Shown: positions 1-9,707, counted from the first letter of the stretch. The stretch: 64,000 nt of DNA from an uncultured Ruminococcus sp. (GCA_910579955.1 CAJTWE010000002.1:1-64000), one strand, 5' to 3'. Program-made: numbers and translations. The notes: generated by a model from the sequence alone, not told the origin.

Positions 1-935
1 CGTGTTATAATGAACAAGAGGTTCTGCCACTGTTTTACACGGAAATAACAAAGGTCATGGCACAAATAAAGGACAAGCATAATGACACAGATTACGAGCT
101 GCTGTTTATAAACGACGGTTCAAAAGACGAAACCTTAAAAAAACTCAGAGAACTTGCTGTTAGTGACAATCGTGTAAGATATATATCTTTCTCTCGAAAT
201 TTCGGCAAAGAAGCGGGTATGTATGCAGGATTGCAAAATGCAAAAGGCGATTATATTGTTGTTATGGACGCAGATTTGCAGCATCCGCCTGCATTTATTC
301 CGCAGATGTACGAATATGTACTAAGCGGAGAATACGACTGCGCAACTACAAGAAGAGTCAGTCGTGAAGGCGAATCAAAGATACGCTCATGGTTTTCAAG
401 AAAGTTCTATAAGGTGATGAATAAAATCTCCCAAACAGAAATAGTAGACGGAGCACAGGATTTCCGATTTATGACAAGACAGATGGTTGACGCTATTCTT
501 TCTATGCATGAATACAACCGTTTCTCAAAGGGAATATTCAGTTGGGTAGGTTTCAGAACAAAGTATATGCCTTATGAAAATATCGAACGTGCTGCTGGAA
601 ATACAACATGGTCATTTAAATCACTGTTCAAATATTCACTAGAAGGAATATTTGCATTTTCTACTGCACCCCTTGCAATTTCATCATTTTTGGGTATTCT
701 CAGCTGTATTATAGCATTCATCATGATACTTGTACTTGTTATAAAATGGCTGGCATTCGGTGATCCGGTTCAAGGCTACACAACAACTATTTGCGTACTG
801 CTGATGGTAGGCGGACTGCAACTCTTCTGCATAGGTATACTTGGACAGTACCTTTCAAAAACCTATCTTGAATCAAAAAACAGACCAATATATATCATTC
901 ATGAAACAGAAGACAGCGTCCATAAAAAGCAATAA
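1..935 (+). CDS. Glycosyltransferase family 2, GtrB/DPM1-like (5' partial)
   Basis: The reading frame is open to the window edge (in frame from base 3) and starts with CYNEQEVLPLF, the usual beginning of a GT2 domain after the first strand, so only a few N-terminal residues are missing. Visible motifs are FINDGSKDET (nucleotide binding) and the DAD metal site in MDADLQHPP. The C-terminal third has two strong hydrophobic segments (near SSFLGILSCIIAFIMILVLV and TICVLLMVGGLQLFCIGI), as in bactoprenol-phosphate glycosyltransferases that load a sugar onto undecaprenyl phosphate at the inner membrane face. The sugar and the final glycan cannot be told from sequence. The next gene follows after 6 bases, so they are probably co-transcribed. 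Confidence 0.85.
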   Translation, partial: CYNEQEVLPLFYTEITKVMAQIKDKHNDTDYELLFINDGSKDETLKKLRELAVSDNRVRYISFSRNFGKEAGMYAGLQNAKGDYIVVMDADLQHPPAFIPQMYEYVLSGEYDCATTRRVSREGESKIRSWFSRKFYKVMNKISQTEIVDGAQDFRFMTRQMVDAILSMHEYNRFSKGIFSWVGFRTKYMPYENIERAAGNTTWSFKSLFKYSLEGIFAFSTAPLAISSFLGILSCIIAFIMILVLVIKWLAFGDPVQGYTTTICVLLMVGGLQLFCIGILGQYLSKTYLESKNRPIYIIHETEDSVHKKQ

Positions 936-941
936 GCCCCG

Positions 942-1904
942 ATGAACAAGCATTCAAAAATTATAGTAATATTACTTCTGATGGTGCTTATCTCTCTTGG
1001 GACTGCAATTGTTATGTTCCATATAAGTGTTGGAAAAGATGTCCGCAATACTGAAAAAAGTTCATCTATGTCTGATATGACAGACAGCTATTCTCCTGTT
1101 AATGTATTTAAAGATAAAAATGGATTCTTTGGACTAAAAGATTCAGGCGGAACAATAATTTTAGAACCAGAATGGACAGAACTTGAGCCATTTGATAAAA
1201 ACTTTTTCAAAGCAAAGCTTATTACACGTTCAGGTCCTCTTTACGGGGTCATTGATCTGAATGGAAACATAACTGTACCTTTTGTATACAACGAAGTAAA
1301 AAAGATTAGTGAAAATATATATGCTGCAAGTCTAAACGATACAGAAGAATATTTATTCTATAGTAAAGATTTCACTCTTCTTCTGCCAACATCTGCCGAT
1401 AATTATTATATTATTGGTACAGATCTTTGTATCATGAAAGGTGAGGACAAATTCACATATGAACAGGATGATGAGCTTTCTCTTATAAAAGCAGAGATTC
1501 CACGATTTAAAAGACCTATAACCTTAAATATCACTATAGAAGACAAAACTATTTTATCAATTATAAATAGTTCACAGCTTAGCGATCTGGGTGATAAAAC
1601 AATAACTTTTCTTGATATGCTTCGCAGAAATAAAACAGTAGGTCTTTCAGACATAACAGATTCTGAGGCGCTTACTGATATTATATCAACTGTAAAAACA
1701 GAGCATGATTGGAAAGGAAAGCTTTCAGATAATACTTATGTATACTCAGCTGCATCAGAAAATAACAACGAATTAAGAATATATATTGAAACAGAATTGA
1801 TCATTCAAAATCAAGAATCAAATATAGAAAATATTCCTCTTATACTTGGATTCAGAAAAGATGAAGAGGGACAGTGGCTAATTTGTGAAGCTTCTTTTGG
1901 ATGA
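942..1904 (+). CDS. Membrane-anchored WG-repeat-like protein
   Basis: The protein has 320 residues with one N-terminal membrane segment (about residues 8-27) and an extracytoplasmic remainder. Around residues 58-115 are two WG/KWG-like units (DKNGFFGLKDSGG and GPLYGVIDLNGNITVPF), the pattern of beta-strand repeats with a conserved Gly-Leu/Val-Ile core. The rest matches no family I recognise. It begins 6 bases after the glycosyltransferase with a weak ribosome site, so translational coupling is likely. A role in the cell envelope is inference from the anchor and the neighbour only. Confidence 0.6.
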   Translation: MNKHSKIIVILLLMVLISLGTAIVMFHISVGKDVRNTEKSSSMSDMTDSYSPVNVFKDKNGFFGLKDSGGTIILEPEWTELEPFDKNFFKAKLITRSGPLYGVIDLNGNITVPFVYNEVKKISENIYAASLNDTEEYLFYSKDFTLLLPTSADNYYIIGTDLCIMKGEDKFTYEQDDELSLIKAEIPRFKRPITLNITIEDKTILSIINSSQLSDLGDKTITFLDMLRRNKTVGLSDITDSEALTDIISTVKTEHDWKGKLSDNTYVYSAASENNNELRIYIETELIIQNQESNIENIPLILGFRKDEEGQWLICEASFG

Positions 1905-1932
1905 TCTGAAAATAAAATTAAAAAATAATAAT

Positions 1933-1947
1933 CGTACTGTAAGTACG
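1933..1947. repeat. Short perfect inverted repeat before purE
   Basis: CGTACT and AGTACG pair around a 3-base loop, 17 bases before the purE start. No U-run follows, so it is not a terminator. It may be a small mRNA hairpin or a protein site; chance cannot be excluded. Confidence 0.35.
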
Positions 1948-1963
1948 AAGAAAAGAGGATAAT

Positions 1964-2458
1964 ATGTCAAAAAAAGTTGCAATTATCATGGGAAGCGACA
2001 GCGATCTTCCGGTAGTAAAAGCAGCATTTGCTGAACTTGAAAGCTATGGCGTACCTTATGAAGCTCACGTTATGTCAGCTCATCGTTCACCAAAACTTGT
2101 AGCAGATTTTGCAAGTAGTGCCAGAGAAAACGGCTTCGGTGTGATCATCGCAGCAGCAGGCAAGGCAGCACATCTTGCAGGCGTTATAGCAGGACACACA
2201 ACACTTCCAGTTATCGGCATTCCAATAAAATCAAGCACTCTTGACGGTCTGGACGCACTGCTGGCAACAGTACAGATGCCTACAGGTATTCCAGTAGCCA
2301 CAGTTGCTATAGACGGTGCAGCTAATGCTGCTATTTTAGCGATCCAGATGATGGCAATTTCTGACGATTCTCTGGCAGAAAAGCTCAGTGCAAAAAAAGC
2401 TGAAATGGAAGCCGGAGTAATTCTCAAAGATAAAAAACTTCAGGAAAACCTGAAATAA
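1964..2458 (+). CDS. purE: N5-carboxyaminoimidazole ribonucleotide mutase PurE
   Basis: The 164-residue protein is a class I PurE, moving the carboxylate of N5-CAIR to carbon 4 to give CAIR. The phosphate-binding MGSDSDLP motif lies at residues 9-16 and the catalytic SAHRSP motif near residue 40, followed by the Gly/Ala-rich [15 protein letters not shown]. Length matches bacterial PurE. The start follows AGAGGA. It is the first gene of the purine operon visible here. No purK or purB is in the window, so CAIR formation and SAICAR cleavage need genes elsewhere. No purine riboswitch was found in the short gap upstream. Confidence 0.97.
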   Translation: MSKKVAIIMGSDSDLPVVKAAFAELESYGVPYEAHVMSAHRSPKLVADFASSARENGFGVIIAAAGKAAHLAGVIAGHTTLPVIGIPIKSSTLDGLDALLATVQMPTGIPVATVAIDGAANAAILAIQMMAISDDSLAEKLSAKKAEMEAGVILKDKKLQENLK

Positions 2459-2506
2459 AATAAGTCTATAAAATCAAATTCAAATAAAAGCATGGAGGAA
2501 ATTAAA

Positions 2507-3226
2507 ATGGCAACTTATGAAAAGGTAGAACAGCTTTATGAGGGTAAGGCAAAGAAGGTTTACACTACAAATGTACCGGGTGTAGTAATTGTTGATTACA
2601 AAGACGACGCTACAGCTTTTAACGGTGAAAAAAAGGGTACTATCATGGGAAAGGGCGTTATCAATAATAAGATGGCGAACTATCTTATGAAGCAACTGGA
2701 AAAAGAAGGCGTACCTACACATTTGGTAGAAGAACTTTCTGATCGTGAAACTGCTGTAAAGCAGGTATCTATCGTTCCTCTTGAGGTTATTGTACGTAAT
2801 GTTGCAGCAGGCAGCTTTTCAAAAAGAATGGGCGTTGAAGAGGGAAAATCTCTGCTGTGTCCTATCGTAGAATTCAGCTACAAGAATGACGACCTTGGCG
2901 ATCCATTCATCAATGATGATTATGCATTAGCTCTCGGTCTTGCAACACAGGAAGAGATAGATACTATCAAAACATACACCAGAAAAGTAAATGAGGTTCT
3001 GAAGGCATTCTTCCTTTCTATCGGAATTAAGCTTATCGACTTTAAGATTGAATTTGGTAAGCTTGAAGATGGAACTATTATTCTGGCAGATGAAATTTCT
3101 CCTGATACTTGTCGTCTTTGGGATGTAAATACTAATGAAAAGCTTGATAAGGATCGTTTCCGCAGAGATATGGGTGGCACAGAAGAAGCATATCAGGAAG
3201 TAATGAGAAGAATTTTTGGAGAATAA
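2507..3226 (+). CDS. purC: SAICAR synthetase PurC
   Basis: The enzyme condenses CAIR with aspartate using ATP. The N-terminal YEGKAKKVY is the family signature, and SDRETAVKQVSIVPLEVIVRN and ILADEISPDTCRLWD are the conserved substrate and ATP-site segments. With 239 residues it has normal length. An upstream in-frame ATG at 2492 is rejected as the start because its own following bases (GGAGG) form the ribosome site for the ATG at 2507, where the family normally begins (MATYEKVEQLYEG). purF follows 2 bases after the stop. Confidence 0.96.
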   Translation: MATYEKVEQLYEGKAKKVYTTNVPGVVIVDYKDDATAFNGEKKGTIMGKGVINNKMANYLMKQLEKEGVPTHLVEELSDRETAVKQVSIVPLEVIVRNVAAGSFSKRMGVEEGKSLLCPIVEFSYKNDDLGDPFINDDYALALGLATQEEIDTIKTYTRKVNEVLKAFFLSIGIKLIDFKIEFGKLEDGTIILADEISPDTCRLWDVNTNEKLDKDRFRRDMGGTEEAYQEVMRRIFGE

Positions 3227-3228
3227 TT

Positions 3229-4650
3229 ATGGGCGGATTTTTTGGAGCAGTTTCAACAAACGACTGTATTTCCGATGTTTTCTTCGGAACTGACTTTCAT
3301 TCTCATTTGGGAACAAGACGAGGAGGTATGACATCGTATTCACCTGAACTTGGTTTTCAGAGAAATATTCACAGCATTGAAAATTCTCCTTTCCGTACAA
3401 AATTCGAGAAAGATATAGAAAAAATGCGTGGCACCATCTGCATAGGGTGCATAAGTGATACTGATCCTCAGCCTATTATGGTTCGTTCAAAGCTTGGATT
3501 ATATGCTATATGTTCTATTGGCATTATAACAAACGCACAAGAGCTTTCTAATGAGCTTTTAGAAAACGGATGTCAGAATTTTGAAACAATGAGCAGCGGC
3601 AGCATAAACTCATGTGGACTTATTGCGGCACTTATTGCACAAAAAAGCACCTTCACTGAAGGTATACAATATGCTCAAAATAAGATAAAAGGTACAATTT
3701 CGCTTGCCATCATGACTGAGGATTCAATAATCCTTGCAAGAGATAAATACGGTAGACTTCCTATACTTATAGGTAAACGTTCAGACGGCTACTGCTTCTC
3801 ATTTGAATCCTTTGCTTATCAAAAGCTTGGATTTGAAACAGCGTATGAACTTAAGTCAGGTGAAATAGTAAAGCTTAATAGTGATAATATAGAAGTCCTT
3901 TATAAAGGTAATGACGATATGAAAATATGCTCATTTCTATGGACATACTATGGCTATCCAAACGCTTGCTATGAAGGCGTAAACGTTGAAATGATGCGTA
4001 CTAAAAACGGCGAAATAATGGCTGAATATGACATGAAAAATGGTAAGCTTCCTGATGTTGACTACGTATGTGGTGTTCCAGATTCAGGAGTTCCTCATGC
4101 TATAGGTTACGCAAACAAAAGCGGTATACCTTTTGCAAGACCATTTGTAAAATATACGCCGACATGGTCAAGAAGCTTCATGCCAACAAATCAAAGTATG
4201 AGAAACAAAGTTGCCAAAATGAAGCTTATCCCTGTACCAGAGCTTATCAAAGGAAAGAAACTTCTCTTTGTGGATGATAGTATAGTTCGTGGTACACAAA
4301 TGCGTGAAACTGTGGAATTCCTTTATGAAAACGGTGCTAAGGAAGTTCATATGCGTTCAGCTTGTCCACCTATAATGTATGGCTGTAAATACCTTAATTT
4401 TTCTAGAAGCACATCAGAACTCGAACTCATTGCAAGACAAATAATTGATGAATACGAAGGCATTGAAGGCGTAAAATATATAAATGAATATTCCGACTCA
4501 TCCACAGAGCGTGGAAAAAGATTAAGAGACGAAATATGCAGACGTCTCAAACTCACATCACTCGAATTCCAGTCAATTGAAGGTACAGTAAATGCAATCG
4601 GAAAGCCTGAATGCAATTTATGCACTTATTGCTGGACTGGAAAAGAATAA
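3229..4650 (+). CDS. purF: PurF-type amidophosphoribosyltransferase with degenerate glutaminase site
   Basis: The 473-residue protein aligns over its whole length with Fe-S-type PurF, which makes phosphoribosylamine from PRPP. The phosphoribosyltransferase half is intact: the PRPP motif LLFVDDSIVRGTQM sits at about residues 343-356, and the cysteines that hold the 4Fe-4S cluster in Bacillus PurF have counterparts in ICSFLW, YGCKY and ECNLC near the C-terminus. The N-terminal Ntn-hydrolase half keeps its fold signature (RRGGM) but begins MGGFFGAV, with glycine where the catalytic Cys1 should be. The GHVRYPT, AHNGN and SDSE segments of E. coli PurF read GCISDTD, CSIGI and SGSI here, so the glutamine pocket also appears lost. 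Position inside the operon argues for a real PRA-forming role, perhaps with free ammonia. Confidence 0.88.
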   Translation: MGGFFGAVSTNDCISDVFFGTDFHSHLGTRRGGMTSYSPELGFQRNIHSIENSPFRTKFEKDIEKMRGTICIGCISDTDPQPIMVRSKLGLYAICSIGIITNAQELSNELLENGCQNFETMSSGSINSCGLIAALIAQKSTFTEGIQYAQNKIKGTISLAIMTEDSIILARDKYGRLPILIGKRSDGYCFSFESFAYQKLGFETAYELKSGEIVKLNSDNIEVLYKGNDDMKICSFLWTYYGYPNACYEGVNVEMMRTKNGEIMAEYDMKNGKLPDVDYVCGVPDSGVPHAIGYANKSGIPFARPFVKYTPTWSRSFMPTNQSMRNKVAKMKLIPVPELIKGKKLLFVDDSIVRGTQMRETVEFLYENGAKEVHMRSACPPIMYGCKYLNFSRSTSELELIARQIIDEYEGIEGVKYINEYSDSSTERGKRLRDEICRRLKLTSLEFQSIEGTVNAIGKPECNLCTYCWTGKE

Positions 4651-4801
4651 AATATACTTTTTAAAACAGTTATTCCATATACGTTTTATTTAGAATCATA
4701 CGGACAAGTATGAGAAAATATACGTAAAATGCATACAGCTTTTGCATGGAATTTATTTGAAATAAAAAGATAAAAGTAAACATACAACTTTGGAGGTATA
4801 A

Positions 4802-5836
4802 ATGGAAAGTTATTCTGAAAGCTATAAAAAAGCCGGTGTAGACGTAACAGCCGGTTATAAAGCAGTATCTCTTATGAAAGAGCATATTGCAAAAACAATG
4901 ACATCAAACGTTCTCACAGGTATTGGCGGCTTCGGCGGACTTTATGAACTTGATCTGACAGGTATTGAAAAGCCTGTTCTAGTATCGGGAACAGATGGCG
5001 TAGGCACAAAACTGAAAATCGCATTCCTTATGGATAAGCACAATACAATCGGTATTGATTGCGTTGCAATGTGCGTTAACGATATCATCTGCTGTGGAGC
5101 TAAGCCTCAGTTCTTTCTTGATTATATCGCTCTTGGAAAAAATATTCCTGAAAAGGTTGCAGAGATAGTATCAGGTATTGCAGAAGGATGCGTACAGGCT
5201 GGTTGTGCACTTGTAGGCGGTGAAACTGCTGAAATGCCAGGTTTTTATCCTGTAGACGAATATGATGTTGCAGGTTTTTCAGTAGGTGTTGTAGATAAGA
5301 ACAAGGTTCTTAATCCGGACACTCAGAAAGCAGGAGATGTTCTCATTGCACTGAAATCAAGCGGCGTTCATTCAAACGGATTTTCTTTAGTTCGTAAGGT
5401 GTTCACAATCAATGAACAAAACCTGGCAAGATATTCACCTGATCTCGGAACAACACTGGGTGAGTGCCTCCTTACACCTACAAAGATTTATGTAAAGCCA
5501 ATATTATCACTGCTTCAGCAGGTAAATGTAAAGTCTATCGCTCATATCACAGGCGGCGGCTTCTATGAAAACATTCCAAGATCTCTGCCTAAAAATTTGG
5601 CAGCTAAGATCGACAAAAATGATGTACAGGTTCTTCCAATATTTGACCTTATTGCTAAAACAGGAAATATTCCTGAACACGATATGTTCAATACTTTTAA
5701 CATGGGCGTAGGTATGATCGTAAGCGTTCCTCAGGAAGAAGCAGATAAAGCCGTAAGCATTCTTAATGCAGCTGGTGAAGAGGCTTATATTCTTGGCGAG
5801 CTTGTTGAATCTACAGAAGGCGTAATCCTAAAGTAA
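4802..5836 (+). CDS. purM: Phosphoribosylformylglycinamidine cyclo-ligase (AIR synthetase) PurM
   Basis: PurM closes the imidazole ring, turning FGAM into AIR with ATP. The 344-residue sequence shows the conserved start [13 protein letters not shown], the [11 protein letters not shown] loop, the [12 protein letters not shown] nucleotide motif and [11 protein letters not shown]. The start follows a strong TTGGAGG site. A gap of about 150 bases separates it from purF; it holds no gene and no clear promoter, so the operon probably continues through it. FGAM synthetase (PurL/PurQ/PurS) is not in the window. Confidence 0.97.
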   Translation: MESYSESYKKAGVDVTAGYKAVSLMKEHIAKTMTSNVLTGIGGFGGLYELDLTGIEKPVLVSGTDGVGTKLKIAFLMDKHNTIGIDCVAMCVNDIICCGAKPQFFLDYIALGKNIPEKVAEIVSGIAEGCVQAGCALVGGETAEMPGFYPVDEYDVAGFSVGVVDKNKVLNPDTQKAGDVLIALKSSGVHSNGFSLVRKVFTINEQNLARYSPDLGTTLGECLLTPTKIYVKPILSLLQQVNVKSIAHITGGGFYENIPRSLPKNLAAKIDKNDVQVLPIFDLIAKTGNIPEHDMFNTFNMGVGMIVSVPQEEADKAVSILNAAGEEAYILGELVESTEGVILK

Positions 5837-5851
5837 GAAGCAGGTGCTATT

Positions 5852-6478
5852 ATGAAACGTATTGTTGTACTTGTATCTGGCGGTGGAACAAATTTACAAG
5901 CACTTATTGATGCTGAAAAATGCGGAAGCATAAAAAGCGGAAGCATTACCTGCGTTATATCTTCTAAAGAAGGCGCATATGCACTTGAACGTGCCAAAAA
6001 TGCAGGAATTCCTTCACGTGTAGTATCAAGAAAAAATTATGATTCATCTGATAGCTACACAAATGCACTACTTGAAATTCTTACGGAAGAAAAAGCTGAT
6101 TTAATTGTACTCGCAGGATTTATGACGATTTTAGGTGAAAAGCTAATAAAAACGTTTGAAAATCGCATTATAAATGTTCATCCATCACTCATACCCGCAT
6201 TTTGCGGTGAAGGATTTTATGGACTTCATGTTCATGAATACGCACTTTCAAGAGGTGTAAAAATTTCGGGAGCTACTGTTCATTTTGTAAATGAAATAGC
6301 TGACGGAGGCCCAATTATAATGCAGCAGCCCGTAGCTGTTCTTGATAACGACACACCTGAAACTCTGCAAAAACGTATAATGGAACAAGCTGAATGGAAG
6401 ATTCTTCCAAAGGTAGCAGAGCTTTTCTGTGCAGATAAAATCAAAGTAGAAAACGGAAGAACATATATTCTTGAATAA
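5852..6478 (+). CDS. purN: Phosphoribosylglycinamide formyltransferase PurN
   Basis: PurN transfers a formyl group from 10-formyl-THF to GAR. The 208-residue protein has VSGGGTNLQALID at the N-terminus, the catalytic Asn-x-His in INVHPSLIPAF near residue 109, and the essential Asp in IADGGPII near residue 151. The start lies 15 bases after the purM stop behind AGGTG. Nothing unusual. Confidence 0.96.
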   Translation: MKRIVVLVSGGGTNLQALIDAEKCGSIKSGSITCVISSKEGAYALERAKNAGIPSRVVSRKNYDSSDSYTNALLEILTEEKADLIVLAGFMTILGEKLIKTFENRIINVHPSLIPAFCGEGFYGLHVHEYALSRGVKISGATVHFVNEIADGGPIIMQQPVAVLDNDTPETLQKRIMEQAEWKILPKVAELFCADKIKVENGRTYILE

Positions 6479-6492
6479 CGGAGGTATACATC

Positions 6493-7203
6493 ATGGAAAT
6501 AAAATGTATAAGCAATGAACTGAAAAGCAATTCTTATCCGGGCAGAGGAATCATTCTGGGCAAGTCTGAATGTGGACGTTATGCTGTGGCAGCTTACTTT
6601 ATTATGGGTAGAAGCGAAAACAGCAGAAACAGAGTATTCGTAGAAGACGGCGATGGCATTCGCACTGAAGCATTCGATCCGGCTAAACTTGTAGACCCAA
6701 GTCTCATCATCTATGCACCTGTAAGGGTATTAGGCAAGACTACTATTATTACAAATGGTGATCAGACAGACACAGTTTATGAGCAGATGGCTAATGGTAA
6801 AACCTTTGAACAATCTCTTAGAATCCGTAAATTTGAGCCTGATGAACCCAATTTTACACCTCGTATTTCAGGAATCATTGAATTAGAGGATGGATTCTCT
6901 TATGCTCTTTCTATTCTTAAAAGTGCAGAAGGTGATCCGTCTGCTTGTCATCGTTTTACATTCTCATATGACTGTCCTCAAAATGGAATCGGTCATTTTA
7001 TCCATACCTATCAGGGTGATGGAAATCCGCTTCCAAGCTTTGAGGGTGAACCTGAAAAAATCAGAGTTACAGGCGATATAGATGCATTTACATCTAAACT
7101 CTGGAATAACCTCAATGAGGATAATAAGGTATCTCTTTTCGTTCGTTTCATTGATCTTGAAACCGGCAATGCTGATACAAGAATTATAAATAAGAACTGC
7201 TAA
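6493..7203 (+). CDS. purO: IMP cyclohydrolase, archaeal PurO type
   Basis: The 236-residue protein matches the archaeal-type IMP cyclohydrolase family (PurO), which closes FAICAR to IMP and is unrelated to the cyclohydrolase domain of bacterial PurH. The recognisable N-terminal core is YPGRGIILGKSECG followed by AAYFIMGRSENSRNRVF. It stands directly between purN and a formyltransferase that lacks the PurH cyclohydrolase domain, so the pair together supply both PurH activities. GGAGG ribosome site; 16-base gap to the next gene. Family assignment is from remembered motifs; a profile search would settle it. Confidence 0.87.
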   Translation: MEIKCISNELKSNSYPGRGIILGKSECGRYAVAAYFIMGRSENSRNRVFVEDGDGIRTEAFDPAKLVDPSLIIYAPVRVLGKTTIITNGDQTDTVYEQMANGKTFEQSLRIRKFEPDEPNFTPRISGIIELEDGFSYALSILKSAEGDPSACHRFTFSYDCPQNGIGHFIHTYQGDGNPLPSFEGEPEKIRVTGDIDAFTSKLWNNLNEDNKVSLFVRFIDLETGNADTRIINKNC

Positions 7204-7219
7204 GTGGAGGAATATTACA

Positions 7220-8401
7220 ATGGCAAATGAAATGCTGCTTAAATATGGCTGCAACCCAAATCAGAAGCCCTCAAGAGTATACATGGAAGACGGCTCAAAT
7301 CTGCCGATTACAATACTAAACGGCAAACCGGGCTATATCAATCTTCTTGATGCATTCAATGGTTGGCAGCTGGTACGTGAACTTAAAGCTGCAACAGGAA
7401 TGTGTGCTGCAACATCATTCAAGCATGTATCACCAGCAGGTGCAGCTGTAGGTGCTCCTCTTTCTGATACATTAAAAAAGATTTATTTTGTAGATGATTT
7501 GGGAGACCTTTCACCACTAGCTTGTGCATATGCAAGAGCAAGAGGTGCTGACAGAATGTCTTCTTATGGTGATTTTATTGCGCTTTCTGATATTTGCGAT
7601 GTTCCTACTGCAAAGATGATTCAGCGTGAAGTATCTGATGGTATTATTGCACCGGGATATGAACCTGAAGCACTTGAGATTTTAAAATCAAAGCGCAAGG
7701 GAACATATAATATCATTGAAATAGATGAAAATTATGTTCCGGCAGAAATCGAGCGTAAGCAGGTATTTGGTGTTACTTTTGAACAGGGAAGAAATGAACT
7801 GAAAATAGATAACGAAATGCTTAGCAACCTTGTTACAGATAACAAAGATATTCCAGATGACAAGAAGCGTGACCTTCTCATCTCTCTCATAACACTTAAA
7901 TATACTCAGTCTAACTCTGTATGTTATGTAAAGGATGGACAGGCTATCGGTATCGGTGCAGGACAGCAGTCAAGAATTCACTGCACACGTCTTGCCGGAA
8001 ATAAGGCTGATATCTGGTGGCTGCGTCAGCATCCAAAGGTAATGGGATTACAGTTTAAGGATGACATCCGCAGACCTGACAGAGATAATGCAATTGATGT
8101 ATATATTTCTGATGAATATATGGACGTTTTAGCAGATGGTGCGTGGGAAAATACATTCAAGGTAAAGCCTGAAGTATTTACAAAGGAAGAACAGAAAGCA
8201 TGGCTCGCACAAAATACTGATGTATGTCTTGGTTCTGATGCATTCTTCCCATTCGGTGATAATATCGAACGTGCATACAAGAGTGGTGTAAAATATATTG
8301 CAGAACCTGGCGGTTCTATCCGTGATGATCATGTTATCATGACTTGCAATAAGTATAACATGGCAATGGCATTTACAGGCATTCGTCTGTTCCATCACTA
8401 A
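7220..8401 (+). CDS. purH: AICAR formyltransferase, stand-alone (PurH C-terminal domain only)
   Basis: The protein converts AICAR to FAICAR with 10-formyl-THF. With 393 residues it contains only the transformylase half of PurH: it starts at LLKYGCNPNQKPSRVY, carries the catalytic Lys-His in SFKHVSPAGAAVG near residue 75, and ends in GGSIRDDHVI and AFTGIRLFHH, the typical PurH C-terminus. The N-terminal IMP cyclohydrolase domain is absent, and purO upstream fills that role. It follows purO by 16 bases with a GGAGG site. Confidence 0.93.
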   Translation: MANEMLLKYGCNPNQKPSRVYMEDGSNLPITILNGKPGYINLLDAFNGWQLVRELKAATGMCAATSFKHVSPAGAAVGAPLSDTLKKIYFVDDLGDLSPLACAYARARGADRMSSYGDFIALSDICDVPTAKMIQREVSDGIIAPGYEPEALEILKSKRKGTYNIIEIDENYVPAEIERKQVFGVTFEQGRNELKIDNEMLSNLVTDNKDIPDDKKRDLLISLITLKYTQSNSVCYVKDGQAIGIGAGQQSRIHCTRLAGNKADIWWLRQHPKVMGLQFKDDIRRPDRDNAIDVYISDEYMDVLADGAWENTFKVKPEVFTKEEQKAWLAQNTDVCLGSDAFFPFGDNIERAYKSGVKYIAEPGGSIRDDHVIMTCNKYNMAMAFTGIRLFHH

Positions 8402-8420
8402 TTATCGGAGGTCAACCTAT

Positions 8421-9707
8421 ATGAAAATATTAGTTGTAGGCGGTGGCGGACGTGAACATGCTATAATTATGAAGCTTGCCGAGAGCAAAAAAGTTTCAAA
8501 GCTTTATTGTGCTCCTGGAAATGGCGGAATTTCTAAATATGCTGAATGTTTTCCTGTTAAGGCTACTGATATAGATGGAATGCTTGAACTTGCAAAGAAG
8601 CTTGCCGTTGATATTGTTTTTGTTGCACCTGACGATCCTCTGGTTGCTGGTATGGTTGATGCTATGCAAGCAGCAGGTTTCCGTACATTCGGACCTAATA
8701 AAGCAGCCGCTATTATTGAGGGAAGTAAGGTCTTTTCAAAGAATTTGATGCAAAAATACAATATTCCTACTGCAAAATATGCTGTATTCAATGAACCACA
8801 AAAAGTTCTGGAGTATATCTCAAATGAAAACACATATCCAACTGTTATTAAAGCAGATGGTCTTGCTTTAGGTAAAGGTGTTGTTATTGCAGCAAATTTT
8901 GACGAAGCCAAAAATGCTGTTTCTGAAATCATGGAAAGTAAAATATTTGGTGAGAGCGGTTCTCAAGTAGTAGTTGAGGAATTTCTTACAGGACCTGAAG
9001 TATCTGTTCTATGTTTCACAGACGGCATTACAGTAAAACCAATGATTTCTTCTATGGATCATAAGCGTGCTCTCGACAATGACGAAGGTTTAAATACAGG
9101 CGGAATGGGTACAGTTGCTCCTAATCCATATTATACTGACGAAGTAGCAAAGGAATGTATGGAAACTATTTTCCTGCCTACTATCCGTGCAATGCAGTCA
9201 GAGAAACGTTCTTTCAAAGGCTGTCTGTATTTTGGTCTTATGCTTACACCAAACGGTCCAAAGGTTATAGAATATAACTGTCGTTTCGGCGATCCTGAAA
9301 CTCAAGTAGTACTTCCACTTTTGAATACAGATTTTGTTGATATCATTGAAGCTATTGAAAATGAAAGCCTCAGTGAACTTGATATAAATTGGAAAAATGA
9401 AAGCGCAGCTTGCGTAGTAATGGCAAGCGGTGGCTATCCAAAAAAATATGAAAGTGGTCTTGTTATTTCTGGCCTTGACGAAATGGGTCAAACTGAAAAC
9501 TGTTTTGTATACCATGCCGGCACTAAGATAAATGATAACGGTGAAATGGTAAATGCAGGAGGCCGTGTACTTGGTGTTACAGCTACTGCTGAATCTCTTC
9601 CAAAAGCTCTGGCAATCGCATATGACGGCGTAAAATCTATACGCTGGAAAGATGTTCATTATCGTCATGATATTGGAAACAGAGCCCTTAAAGCAATTAA
9701 AGCATAA
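8421..9707 (+). CDS. purD: Phosphoribosylamine-glycine ligase (GAR synthetase) PurD
   Basis: PurD joins phosphoribosylamine and glycine with ATP, directly using the unstable product of PurF. The 428-residue ATP-grasp enzyme begins MKILVVGGGGREHAI, has the ATP-grasp loop IKADGLALGKGV near residue 148 and the metal/ATP residues in VIEYNCRFGDPETQ near residue 283. Last gene of the operon; a strong hairpin follows at 9731. Confidence 0.97.
   Translation: MKILVVGGGGREHAIIMKLAESKKVSKLYCAPGNGGISKYAECFPVKATDIDGMLELAKKLAVDIVFVAPDDPLVAGMVDAMQAAGFRTFGPNKAAAIIEGSKVFSKNLMQKYNIPTAKYAVFNEPQKVLEYISNENTYPTVIKADGLALGKGVVIAANFDEAKNAVSEIMESKIFGESGSQVVVEEFLTGPEVSVLCFTDGITVKPMISSMDHKRALDNDEGLNTGGMGTVAPNPYYTDEVAKECMETIFLPTIRAMQSEKRSFKGCLYFGLMLTPNGPKVIEYNCRFGDPETQVVLPLLNTDFVDIIEAIENESLSELDINWKNESAACVVMASGGYPKKYESGLVISGLDEMGQTENCFVYHAGTKINDNGEMVNAGGRVLGVTATAESLPKALAIAYDGVKSIRWKDVHYRHDIGNRALKAIKA

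Noticed and set aside
1905..1963. Purine riboswitch before purE
   Set aside because: The gap is only 59 bases and lacks the conserved core.
2080..2427. Long minus-strand ORF opposite purE
   Set aside because: Shadow of a well-conserved gene; no ribosome site, no recognisable product.
4651..4801. Internal promoter or small gene between purF and purM
   Set aside because: Only a 14-codon ORF without ribosome site and two scattered ATATACGT copies; no convincing -35/-10 pair.
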